This document shows, in pieces, positions 17,368 through 23,503 of a DNA stretch of 64,000 nt. Below the pieces are notes generated by a model. That model saw nothing but the letters and a program-made list of their open reading frames with translations, made no database searches and was not told the origin of the DNA. How positions within the stretch are numbered: position 1 is the first letter of the stretch; the number at the start of each line of letters is the position of its first letter. Made by a program: the position numbers and the translations under genes. The stretch covers positions 1,488,001 to 1,552,000 of the forward strand of contig NZ_CP109181.1 in NCBI RefSeq assembly GCF_036248275.1, in the 5' to 3' direction. Source of the DNA: Streptomyces sp. NBC_01716 (GTDB lineage Bacteria; Actinomycetota; Actinomycetes; Streptomycetales; Streptomycetaceae).

Positions 17368-17410
17368 CGCGGGGGCCGTACGGCGGTTCCAGCGCCGTAC
17401 GGCCCCCGCG
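17368..17410. terminator. Strong hairpin terminator
   Basis: A perfect stem of at least 15 bp (GGGGGCCGTACGGCG and its complement, extended by three more pairs) with a 7-nt loop follows the end of the 17448-18353 gene on the minus strand. It probably ends the SsuABC-like operon and insulates the MFS operon downstream. Confidence 0.75.
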
Positions 17411-17447
17411 CGTCGCGGGCCCGCGCCCCCGGGGCCCGTCTCCCGGG

Positions 17448-18353
17448 TCAGGCCGGCAGCAGATTGTCGACCAGCGTGTTGTAGGAGGAGCCGTCCTCCT
17501 TGATCAGGTCCCAGCTCCGCATCCAGTCGAAGGTCCGCTGGAACTGCCCCTGCGGGTACGGCGAGGGCTCCACGAACCGCAGGCGCCACCGTGCGAAGTC
17601 CGACGGCTTCAGGTCCGGGTCGATCTCCGCCGGGACCTCGCCGATGAGGTGGTGCAGATACGGGTACGGGTCCTCGTTCAGCTTGTGCACGGCCTTGACC
17701 ACGGCGCGGTTCAGCGCGTCGTAGGTGTCCGCGTCGACCTCGGGGGAAGCGATCTCCGAGCCGACGTAGAACGCCTCGGTGAGGAGCTGGTACCCCTGCT
17801 TCTGCGCCACGGTGATCCACGGCTCCATCAGCGCGGCGGCCGGCACCCGCCCGTCGCGCAGCGCCTCGAACCGCTGCTGCGGCCCGCCGACATGCACGAC
17901 CTTGATCTCCTCACGCGGCAGGAAGCCCTCCAGGGCCTGGAGCGCGAGATAGTGCGACCCGTGGTGGAAGTTCACCGCGACCGCTTCACCGGCCAGGTCC
18001 TGCGGGTGCACGGCCGGGGAGTCGGGCCGTACGAAGATGGCCTGGCTGCCGACCGCCGCCCGCTTGCCGACGACCCGGCCGCCGACCTCGGTGTCGTGCG
18101 AGCGGCGGATCTGCCCCCACTCGCAGGCGCGGTACAGGGAGGCGTCGCCGTTCTCGAAGTTGGAGCGCACGGTGCCGAAGGCGCTGACCAGTTCGTGGTC
18201 GTCGAGGAAGGTGACGGCGGCCTCGTACCCCTTCGGCACGAAGTCGACGTCCAGCCCCTCCTCCTCGTAGTAGCCCTCCTGCTGGGCGACGAGCTGAGGG
18301 AGGGAGAAGACCAGGGAGAGCGTCTCCATGGTGATCTTTTTCCTGGGTGCCAT
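17448..18353 (-). CDS. Cytoplasmic SsuA/THI5-fold protein with CEWG motif (paralogue 1)
   Basis: The 301-residue protein has the NMT1/THI5/SsuA-like type 2 periplasmic-binding fold (LVAQQEGYYEEEGLDVDFV at the start) but no signal peptide or lipobox. It shares with the protein at 21456-22322 the motifs LxxxCEWGxIxR, GSHYLALQALEG, PREEIKxxHVG, ALMEPW and WMRSW. The ATG at 18353 is favoured by AAAGG 8 bp upstream; GTG at 18362 is possible. It lies 66 bp after the ATPase gene, as last gene of the transporter operon. Known cytoplasmic relatives of this fold are enzymes (THI5 pyrimidine synthase, DszB desulfinase), so an enzymatic role with the conserved Cys is an attractive but unproven inference. 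Confidence 0.75.
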   Translation of the reverse strand: MAPRKKITMETLSLVFSLPQLVAQQEGYYEEEGLDVDFVPKGYEAAVTFLDDHELVSAFGTVRSNFENGDASLYRACEWGQIRRSHDTEVGGRVVGKRAAVGSQAIFVRPDSPAVHPQDLAGEAVAVNFHHGSHYLALQALEGFLPREEIKVVHVGGPQQRFEALRDGRVPAAALMEPWITVAQKQGYQLLTEAFYVGSEIASPEVDADTYDALNRAVVKAVHKLNEDPYPYLHHLIGEVPAEIDPDLKPSDFARWRLRFVEPSPYPQGQFQRTFDWMRSWDLIKEDGSSYNTLVDNLLPA

Positions 18354-18419
18354 GACGGACACCTTTCGTCTCGGTGGGCAGGACCCGGGGCGGGTCCTGT
18401 GACAGTGGGGCGCGGGCGG

Positions 18420-19154
18420 TCAGCCCAGCGCGGCGAGGATCTTGCTGTGGAGATCGAAGACGGCACGGTCCTCGGGCAGCCGGGGGCGGGGCAGGCCGAC
18501 GGTGAACTCCTCGCGGATCACGGCCGGCCTGCCGTCCAGCACGATCACCCGGTCGGCCAGGAAGGCGGCCTCCAGCGGGTTGTGGGTGACCAGCAGTCCC
18601 GTCCGGGGCCTCGCGGTCCACAGGTCCTGGAGCAGCAGCCGCAGCCGGCGCGCGGTCAGCTGGTCCAGCGCGCTGAACGGCTCGTCGAGCAGCACCAGTT
18701 CAGGCTCCACCGCGAACGCGCGTGCCACGGCGGCCCGTTGACGCTGCCCGCCGGAGAGCACGGACGGATAGCGGTCCGCGTGGTCGGCGAGTCCGACGTC
18801 CGCCAGGGCGGGCCCAGCCCCGGCCGGGTCGAGACCCGCGCTGCGCAGGGCCAGTTCGACGTTGCGGCGTACGGAGATCCAGTCGAGCAGCCGGGGCTGC
18901 TGGAAGACGACGCCCAGCCTGCCCTGTTGGCTCCCGCCCGTCTCCACCCGTCCCGCGTCCGGCTGTTCGAGCCCGGCGACCAGATGCAGCAGGGTGGTCT
19001 TGCCGGTGCCCGACGCGCCGACGACGGCGACGAGTTCGCCCTCCTCGACCCGCAGCCCGAAGTCTTCGAAGACGGTCTCGCGCTGTCCGGTCCGGCCGGT
19101 GGTGAAGCCCTTGGTCACGCCGTCGAGGACGACGCGCGCGGAGTTCGTGCTCAT
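18420..19154 (-). CDS. ABC transporter ATP-binding protein (SsuB/TauB-like)
   Basis: The 244-residue ATPase has Walker A (VGASGTGKTT, about residues 45-54), the signature LSGGQRQR, Walker B (LVLLDEPFSALD) and the switch histidine (THNPLEAAFL). Its size and motif spacing match the nitrate/sulfonate/taurine importer ATPases. It would energise import through the permease encoded upstream, whose stop codon it overlaps by 4 bp. Codons run smoothly with its neighbours; there is no sign of damage. Substrate is inferred from the operon (sulfonate-like) rather than from this protein. Confidence 0.9.
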   Translation of the reverse strand: MSTNSARVVLDGVTKGFTTGRTGQRETVFEDFGLRVEEGELVAVVGASGTGKTTLLHLVAGLEQPDAGRVETGGSQQGRLGVVFQQPRLLDWISVRRNVELALRSAGLDPAGAGPALADVGLADHADRYPSVLSGGQRQRAAVARAFAVEPELVLLDEPFSALDQLTARRLRLLLQDLWTARPRTGLLVTHNPLEAAFLADRVIVLDGRPAVIREEFTVGLPRPRLPEDRAVFDLHSKILAALG

Positions 19155-20020
19155 ACGGCGGTCACCTTCCGCCAGCGGTTCAGCCGCCGTTCGAGACCTT
19201 GCAGGACGCCGTACTCCAGTACGCCCATGACCAGCGCGAACAACAGCGTCCAGCTGAGAACGGCGGCGACGTCCTGGGCGGCGAACTGGTTGTTGAGCTG
19301 ATAGCCGATCCCGCTGGACATGCCGAACATCTCCACCAGGACGATCACCTTCCAGGACAGCGAAAGACCGAGCCGGGCCCCGGACAGCAGCGCCGGACGC
19401 AGCGCGGGCAGCCAGAGGTGGCGGAGCTTGTACCGGGCGGGGAAGCGGTACACATACGCCATCTCCCGCAGGTCTCCGTCCATGGCGAGCGTTCCCTGAT
19501 AGATGCTCAGGGTCAGCGCGGGCGCCGCCGACAGGGCGACGGCCACCACCGGGTTGGTCAGCGAGATCCCGAACCACATGACGCACAGCAGCGCCCAGAC
19601 GAGGCCGGGGACGGTCAGGCCGATCAGCACGGCGGGCTCGAAGAACCGGCGCACGAACTCCACCCGGCCCATCGCGATCCCCACGACGACGGCCACGGCG
19701 AAGGCGAGCAGAAAACCGAGGGAGACCCTCAGCATGGTGACGCCGAGCGACTCGTAGAACACCGGGTCGGTGACCGCGTCGGTCAACGCCTGCCAGATCA
19801 CCGGCACTTGGGGCATCAGCGGACTGTCGTCGCGCAGCGCGAGCAGCTGCCAGCCGCCGATGAGCACGACGAAGAACGCGATGACGGGCAGGACGGTCGT
19901 GGCCAGTCGGCGTGCGGCCGGACGGCCCGCACGGCGCGGAGGTGGCGGGCGGGGCGGGTCGTCCGGGGACACGGCGGCGGGCGCGGCCGTCCGCGGACTC
20001 TTCAGCAGATTCGATGTCAC
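19151..20020 (-). CDS. ABC transporter permease (SsuC-like)
   Basis: The 289-residue protein has a proline-rich cytoplasmic N-terminus (about residues 1-40) and about six membrane segments. It carries the binding-protein-dependent permease EAA-type loop (EMAYVYRFPARYKLRHLWLP, about residues 200-220). The GTG start at 20020 lies 7 bp after the lipoprotein stop codon. Together with the SsuB-like ATPase and the binding lipoprotein it makes a complete importer of the nitrate/sulfonate/taurine group. Confidence 0.9.
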   Translation of the reverse strand: MTSNLLKSPRTAAPAAVSPDDPPRPPPPRRAGRPAARRLATTVLPVIAFFVVLIGGWQLLALRDDSPLMPQVPVIWQALTDAVTDPVFYESLGVTMLRVSLGFLLAFAVAVVVGIAMGRVEFVRRFFEPAVLIGLTVPGLVWALLCVMWFGISLTNPVVAVALSAAPALTLSIYQGTLAMDGDLREMAYVYRFPARYKLRHLWLPALRPALLSGARLGLSLSWKVIVLVEMFGMSSGIGYQLNNQFAAQDVAAVLSWTLLFALVMGVLEYGVLQGLERRLNRWRKVTAV

Positions 20021-20027
20021 GTCCGGT

Positions 20028-21056
20028 TCACCCCAGCGAGCGGTAGACGGTCTTGTCCGGAACGGACTTGATGAGCCCGGTGCGCGCGGCGACCCGCAAC
20101 TGCTCGCGCAGATTGGCGAACGAGGTCTCGTTCCACTCCTGCGGGTAGATCCCCGCGAGCCGCTCCGGCAGCAGTGCGATGGCCTTCTTCTCGGCGGCCG
20201 GAACGCCGTACGACGCGTGCAGTTCGGCGAGCACCTCGGGGCGGTCGGCGATGTGGTGGTGGGCTTCGAGGCGCAGCGCGGCCAAGGCGGCGGCCGTCTT
20301 CTTGTTGCCGTCCACCCAACTCCGCTGGCCACCCTGGCCGTTCAGCAGGAGCTGGGCGTCCGAGCCGGTGCCCTCACGCCACAGTTCGGTGACGGTGGAG
20401 AGCTGCCTGGCGCCCTTGGCGACGAGCCGGGTGGCGTTGGGCTCGATGGTGATGATGGCGTCCACGTCGCCGCGCTCGAAGAGCGCCAGACCGGCCAGTA
20501 CCGCGCCCGGATGGGCCCGGTACTCCGACTCGAAGTCAACTCCGTTGACGGCGGTGGACAGTTGGGTCGAGCGGTAGGCGTCGCTGTTCTTGGGCGGGGT
20601 GGCTATCTTCTTGCCGCGCAGATCCTTGATCGTCCGGTACGGGCTGTTCTCCGGCACCAGCCATCGGACGTGGTTGGCCAGGCTCGCGGAGAAGATCACG
20701 ACATCGGCCCCGGCCTCCAGCGCGACGGCGGCTCCGATCGGTCCCATGCTGGCCACGTCCAACGCCCCGGACAGCAGCTTGTTCTGCACATCCCCGGGCC
20801 CGGTGCCCGCGACGTACGACAGCTTCAGGTCTCCCGTCAGCCGCAGCTTCTCGCTGATGGGCCTGATGACCGCGCCGGCCGTGCCCGCCTGGGTGTCCTC
20901 GACCCTGGCGGACAGACCGCCACCGCCGGAACCGGAGTCGTCGCTCCCGCAGGCCGAGAGCAGCGGGCCGAGGCTCGCGGCGGCCAGGCCGTATCCGCCG
21001 GCGCGTAGCAGACCCCGGCGGTTCAGGGTCCGGGGAAAGGGGTGTGCGGGATGCAT
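20028..21056 (-). CDS. ABC transporter substrate-binding lipoprotein (SsuA-like)
   Basis: The 342-residue protein begins with a twin-arginine-like stretch (RRGLLRAGG), a hydrophobic core and the lipobox LLSACG with Cys at about residue 36, so it is exported and lipid-anchored. The mature part is an SsuA/TauA-like binding fold (SYVAGTGPGDVQNKLLSGALDV, then VDAIITIEP). It would capture a sulfonate-like ligand outside the cell and hand it to the permease. A GAGGAG site precedes the ATG. The Cys-containing leader peptide 259 bp upstream links expression to sulfur supply. The actual ligand is not proven. Confidence 0.9.
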   Translation of the reverse strand: MHPAHPFPRTLNRRGLLRAGGYGLAAASLGPLLSACGSDDSGSGGGGLSARVEDTQAGTAGAVIRPISEKLRLTGDLKLSYVAGTGPGDVQNKLLSGALDVASMGPIGAAVALEAGADVVIFSASLANHVRWLVPENSPYRTIKDLRGKKIATPPKNSDAYRSTQLSTAVNGVDFESEYRAHPGAVLAGLALFERGDVDAIITIEPNATRLVAKGARQLSTVTELWREGTGSDAQLLLNGQGGQRSWVDGNKKTAAALAALRLEAHHHIADRPEVLAELHASYGVPAAEKKAIALLPERLAGIYPQEWNETSFANLREQLRVAARTGLIKSVPDKTVYRSLG

Positions 21057-21204
21057 GGAGTGCTCCTCGGAGGGTGTCGCGGTCAAGGGGCCGCGCGTGA
21101 AGGCGGGCGGAGCGCGCGCCGGGCAGGCGGTGGGGCGGCGCGCTGGAGCGTTGCGCGGCGGCACGACGGTGGGCCGACGGAGCAGCGGAAGTGAACGGTC
21201 AGCT

Positions 21205-21228
21205 GTCGCCCGACAGAGAGTCGGCGAC
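21205..21228 (-). promoter_or_regulatory. Possible attenuator hairpin between leader peptide and binding-protein gene
   Basis: GTCGCC-C-GAC, loop AGAGA, GTCGGCGAC: a 9-bp stem with one bulge. It lies 87 nt past the leader stop codon and about 150 nt before the binding-protein start. It is a candidate for the regulated structure, but no alternative pairing partner was established. Confidence 0.3.
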
Positions 21229-21315
21229 GGGGAGCGGCGGGGCCGCCCGTTCAGAAGGGTGTGTGCTGTGGGACGGAGAGCCGGCTCGTGCGTGCGCGCC
21301 GGTCCGTACGAGGCG

Positions 21316-21444
21316 TCAGAGCGCCGGACAGCGGGGAGAGGCGGAACAGCCGGGATCGCCCGGACACAGCCCGCCGGCGAGGAGACAGAGGTCCAGGTGG
21401 TAGCGCCGGGTGAGGCGCGGTGCGTGCGCCAGTTCAATCGTCAT
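21316..21444 (-). CDS. Cys-rich leader peptide of the transporter operon
   Basis: A 42-residue reading frame starts at ATG 21444 with GAGGGGG upstream and ends at 21316. It contains LTRRYHLDL followed by four cysteines in its second half (DLC, GLCP, PGC, PRCP). Streptomyces commonly have short leader peptides of the type TRRHVDL...C in front of sulfur assimilation and sulfonate transport genes; they are thought to sense cysteine supply by attenuation, which is family knowledge from memory. The start lies 11 bp after the stop of the upstream CEWG protein, so the leader sits inside the operon. It lies 259 bp before the binding lipoprotein gene. Confidence 0.6.
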   Translation of the reverse strand: MTIELAHAPRLTRRYHLDLCLLAGGLCPGDPGCSASPRCPAL

Positions 21445-21455
21445 GGCTCGCCCCC

Positions 21456-22322
21456 TCACCTCAGTGCCAGAAGAGTGTCGTAGCCGCTGCGCCCGTCGGT
21501 GAGCTGCCAGGACCTCATCCAGGCATAACTCTCGGTGAAACGCTCCTTGGTGAAGGGCGTCGCGTGGGTGAAGCGGTGGTACTCCGGGCGGAGCCGCTCG
21601 GGTGCGAGCGCGCCGGCCACTTCCTCAACCACATGACCGGCGAACGACGGCCGGTCCGCGTTGATGAGATCCACGGCGGAGTTGACCGCCGACATGAAGA
21701 GGTCGAGACGCCCCGCCGTCAGATGCGGGGCGACGACCTGGGCGCCCCGGTAGAAGTAGCAGCCGAGCAGATGGGCGCCGCGCTCCAGCGCGAGGCTGAG
21801 GAAGGGCTCCATCAGCATCACGGCGCGCAGCTCTCCCCGCGCGGCGGATTCGAGCCGCGCCGCTGGCGGGCCCACATGCTCCAGCTTGATCTGCTCCCGG
21901 GGCACCGTGCCCTCCAGGAGATGCAGGGCGGTGTAGTGCGACCCCGTGAACTCGTTGACGCCGACGGGCACGTTGTTCATGTCGTGCGGCTCGTTCAGCG
22001 TGGGGTCGAAGCTCACCAGTGCCTGGGCGACGACGGCGGGGCGGAGGTAACCGATGTACCCGCCACGGCTGTTGCGCTCCAGACGGTCGATGCCGCCCCA
22101 TTCGCAGAGATTGAACAGATCGGACCGCTCGGCCTCGAACAGGGCCTCCTTGCGGCGGGCGATCGGGTCCCTGACGTCACTCTCCCCGGCGGTGCCTGCG
22201 TCCGCGAAGCGCACGTCGAGACCGGCGTCCGCGAACAGGCCGCGCTCGACGGCGACGATCTCGGGGAGGTCGAAGACCGGGTGGTTGCGGGAGATGACGA
22301 GAGCGCCGTCGTGTGAGGCCAT
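21456..22322 (-). CDS. Cytoplasmic SsuA/THI5-fold protein with CEWG motif (paralogue 2)
   Basis: The 288-residue protein has the same binding-protein fold and motifs as the product of 17448-18353: LFNLCEWGGIDR, GSHYTALHLLEG, PREQIKLEHVG, VMLMEPF and WMRSW. It has no signal peptide, lipobox or membrane segment, so it is not an ordinary extracellular receptor. The ATG at 22322 is chosen over upstream codons because GGGAG lies about 12 bp before it. It is the first gene of the operon, directly behind the palindrome at 22405-22443 and the IclR gene. Possible roles are a cytoplasmic enzyme acting on the imported compound or a ligand sensor; neither is demonstrated. Confidence 0.75.
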   Translation of the reverse strand: MASHDGALVISRNHPVFDLPEIVAVERGLFADAGLDVRFADAGTAGESDVRDPIARRKEALFEAERSDLFNLCEWGGIDRLERNSRGGYIGYLRPAVVAQALVSFDPTLNEPHDMNNVPVGVNEFTGSHYTALHLLEGTVPREQIKLEHVGPPAARLESAARGELRAVMLMEPFLSLALERGAHLLGCYFYRGAQVVAPHLTAGRLDLFMSAVNSAVDLINADRPSFAGHVVEEVAGALAPERLRPEYHRFTHATPFTKERFTESYAWMRSWQLTDGRSGYDTLLALR

Positions 22323-22404
22323 GCCGTCGTCCGCTCCCTTCGCACCGTGGTCGTGGTATCGCGAGGACGACTTTAAGGCAGCCCGCAGCACGCGTCAACT
22401 GCCG

Positions 22405-22443
22405 CTTTTCGCACAGCGCAAGAAGGTTTCACTGTGCGAAAAG
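22405..22443. promoter_or_regulatory. Probable IclR operator: perfect 12-bp inverted repeat
   Basis: CTTTTCGCACAG and CTGTGCGAAAAG are exact complements separated by 15 bp. The site lies 83 bp upstream of the CEWG protein start and 71 bp beyond the end of the IclR gene. Its AT-rich arms stand out from the GC-rich surroundings. Confidence 0.65.
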
Positions 22444-22514
22444 AGCGAAGGGGGCGCGGATCGACCGTCTTCGGAGCCGGTCCGGGGCGGCCGGCTCAGA
22501 GCCTCGGAGCCGGG

Positions 22515-23333
22515 TCAGAGCTGGCCCAGGGCGAGTGCGACCGGCAGCCCACGCAGACTCTCCGCCGCGGCCACCACGGCGGACCCCAGCCGTCCGAGGC
22601 GGTCGTCCGCCATCCGGCTCGCGGGGCCCTGGATGTCCACCGCGAGCCGGATGTAGGCCGATCCGCTGTGCACGGGCGCGGCGATCCCCCGGAGGCCGCT
22701 GCCGCCCGTGTCGTCGAGGACGGCATAGCCGCGGAAGCGGGTGGCCAGCAGTTCGACGCTCTGCGACCAGCGTTCGCGGTCGTCGTCCCCGCCGCTCCCG
22801 CCGTACGTACCGGGCGCGGGTGCCCGGTCGCGGTCCGGGTCGAAGGCGGCGATGGCGAGCCCCATCACGGAGTCCGTCAGCGGTACGGCGCGGCCCGGCT
22901 CGCCCAAGTACCGCAGCGGCTGCTCCGACTGCACGCTCATCAGGGTCAGCACGGTGTCGCCGCGGCAAACCCCGACACTCGCGGTCTCCCCGGTGCGATC
23001 GGCCAACTCCTTCAGTACGGCGGTGACATCGGGCAGACCGCTGGAGGAGAGCGACCGCCGCCCCAGCCTCAGCAGTACGGGACCCGGCAGGAAACGCTCG
23101 CTCTCCCGCGAACGGCACAGCAGCCCCTCGGCCGTCAGTGTGGCCAACAGCCGGTGCACGGTGCTCACATTGAGCCCGGTGGTCTTCGACAACTCGGTCA
23201 AGGTGGCCCCCGAAGGGCTGTCGACCACGGCGCTGAGCAGCCGCGCGGCCCTGGCCACGGACTGCACACCACTCGTACGCGCCCCACGGGCCGACGCGTC
23301 GGGCTCGACGGGAGAGGAAGTCGAAAGGCTCAT
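22515..23333 (-). CDS. IclR family transcriptional regulator
   Basis: The 272-residue protein has the N-terminal winged helix-turn-helix of IclR proteins at about residues 22-85 (VQSVARAARLLSAVVDSPSGATLTEL shortened here to the key LTELSKTTGLNVSTVHRLL) and a C-terminal GAF-like effector domain (GLRGIAAPV, SAYIRLAVDIQG). It lies upstream of, and on the same strand as, the CEWG-transporter operon, with a 12-bp inverted repeat between them. IclR proteins usually respond to small carboxylates or aromatic acids; the effector here is unknown. It is probably the local regulator of the operon. Confidence 0.9.
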   Translation of the reverse strand: MSLSTSSPVEPDASARGARTSGVQSVARAARLLSAVVDSPSGATLTELSKTTGLNVSTVHRLLATLTAEGLLCRSRESERFLPGPVLLRLGRRSLSSSGLPDVTAVLKELADRTGETASVGVCRGDTVLTLMSVQSEQPLRYLGEPGRAVPLTDSVMGLAIAAFDPDRDRAPAPGTYGGSGGDDDRERWSQSVELLATRFRGYAVLDDTGGSGLRGIAAPVHSGSAYIRLAVDIQGPASRMADDRLGRLGSAVVAAAESLRGLPVALALGQL

Positions 23334-23376
23334 CCGCCGACGTTAACCCGGCCCCGCGGGACACGTCAGGCAGGGC

Positions 23377-23502
23377 TCAGGACGGACCACCCCGCGGGCA
23401 GCTCGATCCGGGGGCCGTCCGCCGATACTCCGTCCGGGGAAGCACGGTGTCGCCGCTGTCGATGATCCGCAGGCCCGCCTCGGTCAGCAGGGACTCACCC
23501 AT
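23377..23502 (-). CDS. Small 41-residue reading frame, doubtful
   Basis: Between the IclR gene and the PP2C phosphatase gene the minus strand holds an ATG-initiated frame with codon use like real genes (start MGESLLTEAGLRIIDSGDTV). No family is recognised and no good ribosome-binding site precedes it. It may be the 3' remnant of a lost gene rather than a functional peptide. Confidence 0.2.
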   Translation of the reverse strand: MGESLLTEAGLRIIDSGDTVLPRTEYRRTAPGSSCPRGGPS

Positions 23503-23503
23503 C

